DNA of 64,000 nucleotides from contig NZ_CP032698.1 of assembly GCF_003627815.1 (NCBI RefSeq), positions 6,324,001 through 6,388,000 of the forward strand. Reading direction: 5' to 3'. The position numbers were made by a program, and so were the translations under genes. Positions 9,055 through 18,507 of the stretch are shown here, piece after piece. The first letter of the stretch is position 1; the number at the start of each line of letters is the position of its first letter. A model generated the notes under the pieces. That model saw nothing but the letters and a program-made list of their open reading frames with translations, was not told where the DNA came from and did no database searches. Source of the DNA: Streptomyces hundungensis (GTDB lineage Bacteria; Actinomycetota; Actinomycetes; Streptomycetales; Streptomycetaceae).

Positions 9055-12000
9055 GTGACTGGCACGTCCAAGACACCGTTCACGCACCTTCACGTCCACA
9101 CCCAGTACTCGCTGCTGGACGGTGCCGCGCGGCTCAAGGACATGTTCGAGGCCTGCAACGAGATGGGCATGACGCACATCGCGATGTCCGACCACGGCAA
9201 CCTGCACGGGGCCTACGACTTCTTCCATTCGGCGAAGAAGGCGGGCGTCACGCCGATCATCGGCATCGAGGCGTACGTGGCCCCCGAGTCGCGGCGCAAC
9301 AAGCGCAAGATCCAGTGGGGACAGCCGCACCAGAAGCGCGACGACGTGTCCGGTTCGGGTGGTTATACGCACAAGACCATCTGGGCGCACAACAAGACGG
9401 GCCTGCACAACCTGTTCCGGCTCTCCTCCGACGCGTACGCCGAGGGCTGGCTCCAGAAGTGGCCCCGGATGGACAAGGAGACGATCTCGCAGTGGTCGGA
9501 GGGGCTCATCGCCTCCACCGGCTGCCCCTCGGGCGAGGTCCAGACGCGGCTCAGACTCGGCCAGTTCGACGAGGCGCTGAAGGCGGCCTCCGACTACAAG
9601 GACATCTTCGGCGAGGGCAAGTACTTCCTGGAGCTGATGGACCACGGCATCGAGATCGAACGCCGGGTCCGCGACGGCCTGTTGGAGATCGGCAGGAAGC
9701 TCGGCATCCCGCCGCTGGTCACCAACGACTCGCACTACACCTACGCCCACGAGGCGACCGCGCACGACGCGCTGCTGTGCATCCAGACCGGCAAGAACCT
9801 CTCGGACCCGGACCGCTTCCGCTTCGACGGCACCGGCTACTACCTCAAGTCCACCGACGAGATGTACGCCATCGACTCCTCGGACGCCTGGCAGGAGGGG
9901 TGCCGCAACACCCTCCTGGTGGCCGAACAGATCGACACGACCGGCATGTTCGAGGCCAAGAACCTCATGCCGAAGTTCGACATCCCCGAGGGGTACACCG
10001 AGGTCACCTGGTTCCAGGAGGAAGTCCGGGCCGGCATGGAGCGCCGCTACCCGGGTGGTGTCCCCGAGGACCGCCAGAAGCAGGCGGAGTACGAGATGGA
10101 CATCATCATCCAGATGGGGTTCCCCGGATACTTCCTGGTGGTCGCCGACTTCATCATGTGGGCCAAGAACAACGGCATCGCGGTCGGCCCCGGCCGAGGC
10201 TCCGCGGCCGGCTCGATCGTCGCGTACGCGATGGGCATCACCGACCTCGACCCGATCACCCACGGCCTGATCTTCGAGCGGTTCCTCAACCCCGAGCGCG
10301 TCTCCATGCCCGATGTCGACATCGACTTCGACGAGCGCAGGCGCGTCGAGGTGATCCGGTACGTGACGGAGAAGTACGGCTCCGACAAGGTCGCCATGAT
10401 CGGCACCTACGGAAAGATCAAGGCGAAGAACGCCATCAAGGACTCCGCGCGCGTCCTGGGCTACCCGTACGCGATGGGCGACCGCCTCACCAAGGCGATG
10501 CCCGCCGACGTCCTCGGCAAGGGCATCGACCTCTCCGGCATCACCGACCCCAAGCACCCGCGCTACAGCGAGGCGGGCGAGATCCGGGGGATGTACGAGA
10601 ACGAGCCGGACGTGAAGAAGGTCATCGACACCGCCAAGGGCGTCGAGGGCCTGGTCCGGCAGATGGGCGTCCACGCGGCCGGCGTCATCATGTCCAGCGA
10701 GCCGATCGTGGACCACGCCCCGATCTGGGTGCGGCACACCGATGGCGTGACCATCACCCAGTGGGACTACCCGCAGTGCGAGTCGCTCGGCCTGCTGAAG
10801 ATGGACTTCCTGGGCCTGCGGAACCTGACCATCATGGACGACGCCGTCAAGATGGTGAAGGCCAACAAGGGCATCGAGCTGGAGATGCTCTCGCTCCCGC
10901 TGGACGACCCGAAGACCTTCGAACTGCTCTGCCGAGGCGACACCCTCGGCGTCTTCCAGTTCGACGGCGGCCCCATGCGTTCGCTGCTTCGCCAGATGCA
11001 GCCCGACAACTTCGAGGACATTTCCGCCGTCTCGGCCCTGTACCGGCCGGGCCCGATGGGCATGAACTCGCACACGAACTACGCCGAGCGCAAGAACGGC
11101 CGCCAGGAGATCACTCCGATCCACCCGGAGCTGGAGGAGCCGCTCAAGGAGACCCTGGGCCTCACCTACGGCCTCATCGTCTACCAGGAGCAGGTCCAGA
11201 AGGCCGCCCAGATCGTCGCCGGGTACTCGCTGGGCGAGGCCGACATCCTGCGCCGCGTGATGGGCAAGAAGAAGCCCGAGGAGCTGGCGAAGAACTTCGT
11301 CCTCTTCCAGGCGGGCGCCAAGGAGAAGGGCTATTCGGACGCCGCGATCCAGGCGCTGTGGGACGTGCTGGTCCCGTTCGCCGGATACGCCTTCAACAAG
11401 GCGCACTCCTCCGCGTACGGCCTGGTCACCTACTGGACCGCGTATCTGAAGGCGAACTACCCGGCCGAGTACATGGCGGCGCTGCTCACCTCGGTGAAGG
11501 ACGACAAGGACAAGTCGGCCGTCTACCTCAACGAGTGCCGGCGCATGGGGATCAAGGTGCTGCCGCCCAACGTCAACGAGTCGGTGCACAACTTCGCCGC
11601 CCAGGGCGACGACGTGATCCTGTTCGGCCTGGAGGCCGTGCGCAACGTCGGCACCAACGTGGTGGATTCGATCATCCGCTCCCGCAAGGCGAAGGGGAAG
11701 TTCGCCTCCTTCCCCGACTACCTGGACAAGGTCGAGGCGGCCGCCTGCAACAAGCGCACCACGGAGTCCCTCATCAAGGCGGGCGCCTTCGACACGATGG
11801 GCCACACCCGCAAGGGCCTGACCGCCCAGTTCGAGCCCATGATCGACAACGTGGTCCAGGTCAAGCGCAAGGAGGCCGAGGGCCAGTTCGACCTCTTCGG
11901 CGGGATGGACGAGGACAGCAGCGAGCCGGGCTTCGGCCTCGACGTCGAGTTCGGCGACGTGGAGTGGGAGAAGTCCTATCTGCTCGCCCAGGAACGCGAG

Positions 12001-12600
12001 ATGCTCGGCCTGTACGTCTCCGACCACCCGCTCTTCGGTCTTGAGCACGTCCTGTCCGACAAGGCGGACGCGGGCATCGGCCAGCTCACCGGCGGGGACT
12101 ACTCGGACGGCTCGATCGTCACCATCGGCGGCATCATCTCGGGCCTCCAGCGCAAGATGACCAAGCAGGGCAACGCCTGGGCGATCGCCACGGTCGAGGA
12201 CCTGGCGGGCTCGATCGAGTGCATGTTCTTCCCGGCCACCTACCAGCTGGTCTCGACACAGCTCGTCGAGGACGCCGTGGTGTTCGTCAAGGGCCGGCTC
12301 GACAAGCGCGAGGACATCCCGCGCCTGGTCGCGATGGAGCTGATGGTCCCCGACCTCTCCTCGGCGGGCACCAACGCCCCGGTCGTCCTGACCATCCCGA
12401 CCGTCAAGGTCACCCCGCCGATGGTCAGCAGGCTCGGCGAGATCCTGGGCCACCACCGGGGCAACACCGAGGTGCGGATCAAGCTCCAGGGGCCGCGCTC
12501 GACCACCGTGCTGCGGCTCGACCGCCACCGGGTCCAGCCGGACCCGGCCCTCTTCGGCGACCTGAAGGTGCTGCTCGGCCCGTCCTGCCTGGCCGGCTGA
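9055..12600 (+). CDS. dnaE: DNA polymerase III alpha subunit DnaE
   Basis: 1181 aa from the GTG at 9055, which has GGAGG 12 nt upstream; an in-frame TTG at 9034 is upstream of that site and less likely. The main replicative polymerase. Domains in order: PHP (HLHVHTQYSLLDGA, residues ~10-200), Pol III palm with the catalytic Asp motif PDVDIDFDERRR (about residue 420), fingers, beta-clamp-binding region and a C-terminal OB fold (GSIVTIGGIISGL). Usual length for DnaE1. A strong hairpin terminator follows. Confidence 0.97.
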   Translation: MTGTSKTPFTHLHVHTQYSLLDGAARLKDMFEACNEMGMTHIAMSDHGNLHGAYDFFHSAKKAGVTPIIGIEAYVAPESRRNKRKIQWGQPHQKRDDVSGSGGYTHKTIWAHNKTGLHNLFRLSSDAYAEGWLQKWPRMDKETISQWSEGLIASTGCPSGEVQTRLRLGQFDEALKAASDYKDIFGEGKYFLELMDHGIEIERRVRDGLLEIGRKLGIPPLVTNDSHYTYAHEATAHDALLCIQTGKNLSDPDRFRFDGTGYYLKSTDEMYAIDSSDAWQEGCRNTLLVAEQIDTTGMFEAKNLMPKFDIPEGYTEVTWFQEEVRAGMERRYPGGVPEDRQKQAEYEMDIIIQMGFPGYFLVVADFIMWAKNNGIAVGPGRGSAAGSIVAYAMGITDLDPITHGLIFERFLNPERVSMPDVDIDFDERRRVEVIRYVTEKYGSDKVAMIGTYGKIKAKNAIKDSARVLGYPYAMGDRLTKAMPADVLGKGIDLSGITDPKHPRYSEAGEIRGMYENEPDVKKVIDTAKGVEGLVRQMGVHAAGVIMSSEPIVDHAPIWVRHTDGVTITQWDYPQCESLGLLKMDFLGLRNLTIMDDAVKMVKANKGIELEMLSLPLDDPKTFELLCRGDTLGVFQFDGGPMRSLLRQMQPDNFEDISAVSALYRPGPMGMNSHTNYAERKNGRQEITPIHPELEEPLKETLGLTYGLIVYQEQVQKAAQIVAGYSLGEADILRRVMGKKKPEELAKNFVLFQAGAKEKGYSDAAIQALWDVLVPFAGYAFNKAHSSAYGLVTYWTAYLKANYPAEYMAALLTSVKDDKDKSAVYLNECRRMGIKVLPPNVNESVHNFAAQGDDVILFGLEAVRNVGTNVVDSIIRSRKAKGKFASFPDYLDKVEAAACNKRTTESLIKAGAFDTMGHTRKGLTAQFEPMIDNVVQVKRKEAEGQFDLFGGMDEDSSEPGFGLDVEFGDVEWEKSYLLAQEREMLGLYVSDHPLFGLEHVLSDKADAGIGQLTGGDYSDGSIVTIGGIISGLQRKMTKQGNAWAIATVEDLAGSIECMFFPATYQLVSTQLVEDAVVFVKGRLDKREDIPRLVAMELMVPDLSSAGTNAPVVLTIPTVKVTPPMVSRLGEILGHHRGNTEVRIKLQGPRSTTVLRLDRHRVQPDPALFGDLKVLLGPSCLAG

Positions 12601-12635
12601 GCCACGGCACACCCCGCGCGGGGGAAGACGTACGA

Positions 12636-12671
12636 GAAAGGGGCGCACCCCATCGGGTGCGCCCCTTCTTT
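12636..12671 (+). terminator. dnaE terminator
   Basis: Eleven-base perfect GC stem GGGGCGCACCC / GGGTGCGCCCC (12640-12650 with 12655-12665), loop CATC, flanked by AAAG and TTCTTTC. Also placed to terminate the small convergent gene at 12687. Confidence 0.85.
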
Positions 12672-12686
12672 CGCTCGCAATGACGG

Positions 12687-12866
12687 CTAGTTATGACCGA
12701 AGCGACGCTGGTGCTTACGCGCAACATCCGCCGGGCTGCCCTGGGCCTGTGCCTGGGGCATGGCCTGGGCCTCCATCGCGGAGGACTTCGCCTGCTGCTC
12801 GCCGCGCTCTGCGGCGCTGGAGCGGTCCTGCTGACTGTCCGACTTGCGGTTCTTGTTCTTGGCCAT
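12687..12866 (-). CDS. Small hydrophilic protein, Streptomyces-type MAKNKNRK
   Basis: 59 aa, starting MAKNKNRKSDSQQDRSSAAE and ending ARKHQRRFGHN; very rich in Gln, Ala and basic residues, with no membrane segment and probably disordered. The ATG at 12866 has an excellent ribosome-binding site (AGGAGG, 6 nt spacing), which supports it over longer upstream starts. Function unknown. Similar small Lys/Gln-rich proteins are common in Streptomyces (recall, not checked). Confidence 0.75.
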   Translation of the reverse strand: MAKNKNRKSDSQQDRSSAAERGEQQAKSSAMEAQAMPQAQAQGSPADVARKHQRRFGHN

Positions 12867-13131
12867 GGTGCTGCCTCCTGTGGGGGAACTCGGGGCCAGG
12901 GCCGCTGTCAGACTCACACACGCGGACAAAGAACGCATTTCGGATCATTACCGTGCGTGAGCGGGGTGTGACGCCCCAATCCGCCACGCCGATGATCGAG
13001 TTCCGGTGCTCAACCCCCGCACGGTCGGGCAGACTCGAAGGAAACCCGAATCTCGTTCGGTGATCTCCCGATTTTCCGCTCCTGATTTCTTATGTCTTCG
13101 GCTTTTCCGTTCCCGAAAGAGGGTGGAACGC

Positions 13132-14379
13132 ATGGACCGCTGCGTCGTCCTGGTGGACGCCGGCTACCTGCTCGGTGCCGCCGCGAGTCTGCTCGCCGGA
13201 GAACCGGCCCGTTCCCGCATCACCGTCGACCACGCCGCCCTGATTCAGGGGCTCCGCGAGCGCGCCGAGGCCGACACCCAGCAACCGCTGCTGCGCATCT
13301 ACTGGTTCGACGGCGCGCCCGACCGGGTGCCCCAGCCCGAACACCGCCGGCTGCGCGTGATGCCCAGGGTGACGGTCCGCCTGGGCGCTTTGACCCGCAG
13401 CGACGGCCGCTGGGCACAGAAGGGCGTGGACGCGGCGATGCACGCCGAGCTGACCGAACTCGCCCGCAACCGGGCCTGTTCGGACGTGGTCCTGGTGACC
13501 GGCGACGGCGATCTGCTGCCGGGCCTGATGTCCGCCAAGGAACACGGCGTCGCCGTCCACCTCTGGGCCGTCCAGGCCGCCGACGGCGACTACAACCAGT
13601 CCGAGGACCTCGTCGCCGAGGCCGACGAACGCCGAGTGCTCGACCGGGCCTGGATCACCCAGGCGGTCCGCGCCCGCGACCTCACCGGCATCTGCGCCCC
13701 CGCACCCGCGCCCCGCCCCGAGATCGCCGCGATCCTCTCCGCGCCGCTGCCCGAATCGGCGCTGGCCGCCTCCGCCGAGCGGGCCGCCGAGGCCCAGGCC
13801 GCCGCCGCCCGCAACGGCACCGCGCCCCCCGAGGACCCCGCCAAGAACGGCGCCCCCGTGCCCGCCCCCAGCGGCGTCAAGGGCGTGCCGACCCCGAAGG
13901 ACCTCGCCTCCCTGCGCGGCCCCGGCAGCACCCCGGCCGCGGCCCCCGTGCCCGCGGCCACCCTGCGCTGGTCCTCCGACAAGGGGTGGGTGGAGCGGCC
14001 CGGCTCCGCGCTCGGGGAGTCGCCCGAGACCGCCTCGCTGCCCACCCTGGCCCAGCTCACCAGCGCCGAGCAGCGCTGGGCGGACCGCGAGGAGGACATC
14101 ACCACGGTCGGCGGCGACCCCTACGAGGTGGGCCAGGTCTTCGCGCGGCGCTGGATGGAACGCCTCCCCGAGCCCTCGCACGTACAGAAGCTGTCCACGA
14201 TGTACCCCCGCATCCCGCACCGCATCGACGGTGAACTCCTGCGCTACGCCGCCCGGTTCGGCCTCCTGGCGCACAAGGACGACCAGATCGACGAGCACGA
14301 CCGGTATGCGATCCGGGCCGGCTTCTGGCGCGAGATCGACGTACGGGCCGCCGCCGAGCGCCAGCCCGCCGGCGAGTAG
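13132..14379 (+). CDS. NYN-domain (PIN-like) putative RNase
   Basis: 415 aa from the ATG at 13132, preceded by AGAGGGTGG. An N-terminal NYN domain (residues ~1-185) carries the acidic residues expected for metal-dependent RNA cleavage: LVDAGYLLG, the Asp in IYWFDGAP, and VTGDGDLLPG. The middle (~205-330) is a Pro/Ala-rich linker. The C-terminus (~345-415, beginning near TTVGGDPYEVG) looks like a winged-helix-type domain (inference). RNA target unknown. Immediately downstream is the IS110 element. Confidence 0.85.
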   Translation: MDRCVVLVDAGYLLGAAASLLAGEPARSRITVDHAALIQGLRERAEADTQQPLLRIYWFDGAPDRVPQPEHRRLRVMPRVTVRLGALTRSDGRWAQKGVDAAMHAELTELARNRACSDVVLVTGDGDLLPGLMSAKEHGVAVHLWAVQAADGDYNQSEDLVAEADERRVLDRAWITQAVRARDLTGICAPAPAPRPEIAAILSAPLPESALAASAERAAEAQAAAARNGTAPPEDPAKNGAPVPAPSGVKGVPTPKDLASLRGPGSTPAAAPVPAATLRWSSDKGWVERPGSALGESPETASLPTLAQLTSAEQRWADREEDITTVGGDPYEVGQVFARRWMERLPEPSHVQKLSTMYPRIPHRIDGELLRYAARFGLLAHKDDQIDEHDRYAIRAGFWREIDVRAAAERQPAGE

Positions 14380-14428
14380 CACGGCGCTCGGGGGGGTGCC
14401 TCTATGTCCTTCGTCAAGCCTGAGCTGG

Positions 14429-15637
14429 TCATGCGACGGCTGCTTCAGGGACGCGTGGTTCGTAGAAGGTGCCGTCGCGGAGCATGGCGAACAGGACGCT
14501 GATGCGGTGGCGGGCGAGGCGGAGCAGGGCCTGGGTGTGGGTCTTTCCCCGGGCCCGGCATTTGTCGTAGTAGGTGCGGGAGGCGGGATCGTGCAGGGCT
14601 GCGAACGCGGACAGGAACATTGCGCGTTTGAGCTGCCGGTTTCCGCCTCGTGGTGCGTGTTCGCCGTGGATCGAGGTCCCCGAGGACTTCGTTGTCGGGG
14701 CGAGGCCGGCGTAGGAGGCCAGGTGGGCGGCGGTGGGGAAGCTGGTGCCGTCGCCGACGGTGACCAGCAGAACTGCGGCGGTCCTGACCGCGACCCCTGG
14801 CATCGAGGTCAGGACCTTGGAAAGAGGGTGGTCCTCCAGCAGGGCTTTGATCTGGGCTTCCAGGGCCCGGCGTTGTTCGTGGACCGCCGCGAGCGATCGG
14901 GCCAGGGAGGGCACGACCGTGTCGAGGGTGCCGGTGCCGGGAACGACCACGGTCTGTTCGTCCAGGGCGTCGAAGACGTCGTCGACCAGCCGGGTAGCCA
15001 TGCGCGGGGCCTTGGGCCGGATGAGTTCGACGAGTCTGCGGCGGCCGGCTTTCCGCAGGGCGGCCGGGGAGCCGTAGCGTTCCAGCAGCCAGGTGACGGC
15101 GGGGTGGTCCAGGCGGGGGCCGAGGACGCGTTCCAGCGAGGGGTGGAACTGGGTGAGCAGGCCGCGTATCCGGTTGGAGGTGCGGGTTGCCTCGGCGGCG
15201 AGGTCCTGGTCGAAGCCGGTCAGGACGGTGAGTTCGGCGGTGATCTCGTCGGTCAGCTCCAGAGAGCGCAGCGTGTGCGGCATGGTGCGGGCGGCGTCCG
15301 CGATCACCGCGGCGTCCTTCGCGTCGGTCTTGGCCTCGCCCGGGTAGAGGTCGGCGATGCGGCGCATCGCGAGTCCGGGCAGGTAGGCGACCTTGCAGCC
15401 CGCGTCCCGGGCCACGGTCAGCGGGAGGGCTCCGATGGAGGCGGGCTGGTCCACGATCACCAGGACGGTGCCGAACTTCGCGGTCAGCTTGTCGAAGACG
15501 GCCCGCAGTTTCGGCTCGCTGTTGGGCATCGGCTTGTCGAAGACCTTCTTCCCGGCCGGGGTGAGCCCATGGCCGTGATGAGCGGTCTTGCCGACGTCCA
15601 GGCCGAGGAACACGCCTACGTCTTCGGTGTCGAACAT
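14429..15637 (-). CDS. IS110-family DEDD transposase
   Basis: 402 aa from the ATG at 15637 (MFDTEDVGVFLGLDVGKTAH). The N-terminal RuvC-like DEDD domain carries Asp14 (LGLDVGK), Asp63 (VLVIVDQP), Asp105 and Asp108 (AKTDAKDAA). A coiled middle (~210-270) follows, then the C-terminal IS116/IS110/IS902 domain (LTSMPGVAVRTAAVLL, HLASYAGLAP) with a Ser in TKSSGTS at the expected position of the covalent nucleophile. No frameshift or stop, so it is probably active. IS110 transposases recombine DNA guided by an RNA from the element's own noncoding end. Confidence 0.93.
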   Translation of the reverse strand: MFDTEDVGVFLGLDVGKTAHHGHGLTPAGKKVFDKPMPNSEPKLRAVFDKLTAKFGTVLVIVDQPASIGALPLTVARDAGCKVAYLPGLAMRRIADLYPGEAKTDAKDAAVIADAARTMPHTLRSLELTDEITAELTVLTGFDQDLAAEATRTSNRIRGLLTQFHPSLERVLGPRLDHPAVTWLLERYGSPAALRKAGRRRLVELIRPKAPRMATRLVDDVFDALDEQTVVVPGTGTLDTVVPSLARSLAAVHEQRRALEAQIKALLEDHPLSKVLTSMPGVAVRTAAVLLVTVGDGTSFPTAAHLASYAGLAPTTKSSGTSIHGEHAPRGGNRQLKRAMFLSAFAALHDPASRTYYDKCRARGKTHTQALLRLARHRISVLFAMLRDGTFYEPRVPEAAVA

Positions 15638-15639
15638 CG

Positions 15640-15845
15640 TGCCCTTCCAGCAGAGTTGAACGTGCCGGCCTTGGCAGTGGTGTCGTACGCGCGCATCCAC
15701 GTTATGCAGACCTGCCGCCCGCGAGCTGTCCGGCATTGCGCCGGACCGGGTGGTGGCCGGACCTCTCATCAGCGTCTCCGACGGCACCTCCCGGGCCCGG
15801 TGACACCACCCCCCAGGTCATCCGTTCGACAGGGGGCAACAGTCA
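15640..15845 (-). ncRNA. Candidate bridge RNA in the noncoding left end of the IS110 element
   Basis: This 206-nt noncoding stretch lies directly upstream of the transposase ATG, where IS110-group elements encode their bridge RNA. On the minus strand it contains a perfect 7-bp hairpin GTCCGGC-GCAAT-GCCGGAC (15746-15728). An 8-bp long-range complement, GTGGTGTC (15809-15802) with GACACCAC (15684-15677), could close a domain of about 130 nt. Guide loops could not be assigned because the element ends are unresolved. Confidence 0.45.
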
Positions 15846-15969
15846 TGCCGGGCCCGGAGGCCAGCGGCCCTCTTGCAGGACCGCGAAGAAGATAACGGGG
15901 CGGCTCGGGCAGCGCGCAAAGCCGCCCCCGGGACCGGACCGGTCCTTCGACCCCTTAGGCTCGTTCCCC

Positions 15970-16977
15970 GTGAGTACCGGCACAGCAGCGGCCCGGGCCG
16001 ACACCGTTTGCGCGGTGCGGGGCCTGGTCAAGACGTACCCCGCGACCAGGGGCCGACGAGGTGCGCCCGGTACGCCCGAGGTCCGCGCCACCGACGGGAT
16101 CAGCCTGGAGGTGGGGCGCGGCGAGATCTTCGGTCTGCTCGGGCCCAACGGCGCCGGCAAGTCCACCCTCGTACGCCAGCTCACCGGGCTCATGCGGCCC
16201 GACGCCGGCTCCGTCGAGGTGCTGGGACACGATCTGGTGCGCCACCCCGAACGCGCCGCCCGCCTCATCGCCCACCTCGGCCAGGAGTCCACCGCGCTCG
16301 ACGAGCTCACCGTCGCGCTGGCCGCCGAGACCACCGGCCGGCTGCGCGGCCTCACCCTGCGCGAGGCCCGCGCCGAACGCGACGCCGTGCTGGCCGAACT
16401 CGGTCTTGACGACCTCGCCGGACGGCCGCTCAAGAAGCTCTCGGGCGGCCAGCGCCGACTGGCCTGTCTGGCCGCCGCGCTGGTCGGCGAGCGGCCCGTG
16501 CTCGTCCTGGACGAACCCACCACCGGCATGGACCCGGTCGCCCGGCGCGCCGTGTGGGCGGCCGTCGACCGACGCCGGGCCGAACGCGGCGCGACCGTAC
16601 TGCTCGTCACCCACAACGTCATCGAGGCCGAGACCGTCCTCGACCGGGTCGCCGTGATCGAGCGCGGCCGGGTCATCGCCTGCGACACCCCCGCCGGGCT
16701 CAAGGCGCGGGTCGCCGACGAGGTGCGGGTCGAGCTGGTGTGGCGCGACCGCGCCCCCGTCGAGGTCCCCGAGGTCGCGGCGCTGCGCGCGGCGGCCCAG
16801 GAGTCGGGGCGGCGCTGGACGCTGCGGCTCAGCCCGGAGCGGGCCAGGGCCGCCGTCGCCACCGTCACCGGGGGCCCCGCCTTCGCCGCCCTCGACGACT
16901 TCACCCTGGCCACGCCGAGCCTGGAAGACGTCTACCTCGCCCTCGGCGGCCGCACGGAAGGGCTTGTGAAGGCATGA
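15970..16977 (+). CDS. ABC transporter ATP-binding protein (drug/multidrug exporter type)
   Basis: 335 aa from the GTG at 15970. Single nucleotide-binding domain with Walker A GPNGAGKST, Q-loop (HLGQES), signature LSGGQRR, Walker B VLVLDEPTTGMDP and switch His in LLVTHN. A C-terminal DrrA-type extension follows (DTPAGLKARVADEVRVELVW to SLEDVYLALGGR). Powers export with the permease encoded next, whose ATG overlaps this stop. The IS110 element lies just upstream and may have disturbed the native promoter. Confidence 0.92.
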   Translation: MSTGTAAARADTVCAVRGLVKTYPATRGRRGAPGTPEVRATDGISLEVGRGEIFGLLGPNGAGKSTLVRQLTGLMRPDAGSVEVLGHDLVRHPERAARLIAHLGQESTALDELTVALAAETTGRLRGLTLREARAERDAVLAELGLDDLAGRPLKKLSGGQRRLACLAAALVGERPVLVLDEPTTGMDPVARRAVWAAVDRRRAERGATVLLVTHNVIEAETVLDRVAVIERGRVIACDTPAGLKARVADEVRVELVWRDRAPVEVPEVAALRAAAQESGRRWTLRLSPERARAAVATVTGGPAFAALDDFTLATPSLEDVYLALGGRTEGLVKA

Positions 16978-17813
16978 GCGCCATTCCCGTGGAGAGCGGG
17001 GTCGCGGCCGACCCGGCCCCGGCCCGCGGTGCCGCCCAGCACCCCGACGTCTCCCTCGCCGCACCCCTGGCCCCCCGCGCCCGGCTGCTGCCCGCGCTCG
17101 CCGCCGTCTACCGCGCCCAGCTCTCGCGGGCCCGGGTCGCCCGGATCCCGCTGCTCTTCGTCGCGACGTTCCAGTCCGTCGGCATCATGATCCTCATGCG
17201 GGGGGTGGTCGACGGCGGGAGCGAGGCCCGTGCGGTGGTCGCCGGGTCGAGCGTGCTCGTCGTCGCCTTCGTCGCGCTCAACCTGCTCGCCCAGTACTTC
17301 GGTCAGCTACGGGCCGGCGGCGGCCTCGACCACTACGCGACGCTGCCGGTGCCGGCGGCGTCGGTCGTACTCGGCACGGCCGCCGCGTACGCCTCCTTCA
17401 CCGTGCCGGGCACCGCCGTCACGGCCGTCTTCGGCTGCCTCCTCTTCGGGCTTCCGATGGGGCACCTGTGGGTCCTGGCCGCGGTGATCCCGCTCGCCGG
17501 GGCCGCGCTGTCCGGCCTCGGCGCGGCCCTCGGGCTGCTCGCGCCGCGTCAGGAACTCGCCACCCTCTTCGGCCAGTTGGGGATGTCGGCGGCGCTGCTG
17601 CTCGGGGTGCTGCCGGCCGGCCGGCTGCCCGGACCCATCGCCTACGCCCGTGATCTGCTGCCCTCCACCTATGGCGTGGAGGCCCTCGCGCGGAGCTTCG
17701 ACACCCACCCCGACTGGGCCCTGGTCGGCCTCGACCTCGGGGTCTGCGCGGCCGTCGGCGTCGTCTCGCTGGCCGTCGCGGCGTGGGCCTACCGCCGGGC
17801 GGCGGTCCGGTGA
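16974..17813 (+). CDS. ABC-2 type transporter permease
   Basis: 279 aa with six hydrophobic segments from about residue 55 to the end, and a Pro/Ala-rich cytoplasmic N-terminus. Typical ABC-2 half-exporter; RAGGGLDHYATLPVPAASVVLG and the GAALSGLGAALGLLAPRQE stretch fit the family. The ATG overlaps the ATPase stop (ATGA), so the two are translationally coupled and very likely form one exporter. Substrate unknown. Confidence 0.9.
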   Translation: MSAIPVESGVAADPAPARGAAQHPDVSLAAPLAPRARLLPALAAVYRAQLSRARVARIPLLFVATFQSVGIMILMRGVVDGGSEARAVVAGSSVLVVAFVALNLLAQYFGQLRAGGGLDHYATLPVPAASVVLGTAAAYASFTVPGTAVTAVFGCLLFGLPMGHLWVLAAVIPLAGAALSGLGAALGLLAPRQELATLFGQLGMSAALLLGVLPAGRLPGPIAYARDLLPSTYGVEALARSFDTHPDWALVGLDLGVCAAVGVVSLAVAAWAYRRAAVR

Positions 17814-17847
17814 GGCAGCCCGAAGTCACGCCTGGCACGATGTCAGG

Positions 17848-18498
17848 GTGACCGCACCTCTGACACCGCCCCATCAACAGCCGGGCGACGACCCGTGGCA
17901 GACGCACGCCGGGGGCTCGCATCCCGGAACCGTCGAGGAGGCGCCCGCCTTGAAGAAGGAAGTGCGGGACGCGGTGCTCATCGCCCTCGCGGTGACGGTG
18001 GCCGGAGTGGCGCTGGGCCTGCTGTGGCTGTGGCTGGCGCCCCGGGTGCCCCTGATCGCCGACGACAAGGCCGTCTTCCTCAAGGACACCGAGGGGGAGG
18101 AGGCGATCGGCGGTGACGGAACGTTCATCTTGCTGGCGCTCGGGCTCGGCGTGCTGAGCGCCGCCGCGGTCTTCCTGTTCCGCAGGAACGGCGGTATCGC
18201 CCCCGTGGTCGCGCTCGCGCTCGGTGGCCTGCTCGGCTCGGTGCTCGCCTGGCGCCTGGGCATCTGGCTGGGCCCCGAACAGGATGTGGTGGCCGCCGCG
18301 AAGGCGGCCGGCCAGGGCGTCACCTTCGACGCCCCGCTGAAACTCGACGCCAAGGGCGCGCTGCTGGCCTGGCCGGTCGCCGCGATGGCCGTCCACCTGG
18401 GCCTCACGGCCCTGTTCGGGCCCCGGGACCCGGATCCGGTGTGGCAGGTGCCGCCGCTCGACCCGGGCCTGGGAAAGCCGGACTCGGCCGGCCTCTGA
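17848..18498 (+). CDS. DUF2567 membrane protein
   Basis: 216 aa from the GTG at 17848. About four hydrophobic segments (VLIALAVTVAGVALGLLWLW, FILLALGLGVLSAAAVFLF, VALALGGLLGSVLAWRLGIW, LAWPVAAMAVHLGLTALF) with an extracytoplasmic loop after the first. Matches the actinobacterial DUF2567 layout; no known function. It lies 34 bp after the ABC permease on the same strand. Confidence 0.75.
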   Translation: MTAPLTPPHQQPGDDPWQTHAGGSHPGTVEEAPALKKEVRDAVLIALAVTVAGVALGLLWLWLAPRVPLIADDKAVFLKDTEGEEAIGGDGTFILLALGLGVLSAAAVFLFRRNGGIAPVVALALGGLLGSVLAWRLGIWLGPEQDVVAAAKAAGQGVTFDAPLKLDAKGALLAWPVAAMAVHLGLTALFGPRDPDPVWQVPPLDPGLGKPDSAGL

Positions 18499-18507
18499 CG
18501 CGCGGGG

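Larger units (their letters stand above)
14395..15845 (-). mobile_element. IS110-family insertion sequence (ends approximate)
   Basis: About 1.45 kb between the NYN gene and the ABC exporter, with one transposase on the minus strand. As in the IS110 group, a noncoding stretch of about 200 nt precedes the transposase start and only a short one (about 35-50 nt) follows its stop. No terminal inverted repeats or target duplication were seen, as expected for this family. Both ends are estimates and could be off by tens of bases. Confidence 0.7.

Noticed and set aside
8827..12648. Very long open frame on the minus strand antisense to dnaE, joined to the DUF2252 frame
   Set aside because: It arises from GC-biased codon use. 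The composition is Asp/Val/Arg/Gly/His-rich with no family motifs, while dnaE on the other strand is unmistakable.
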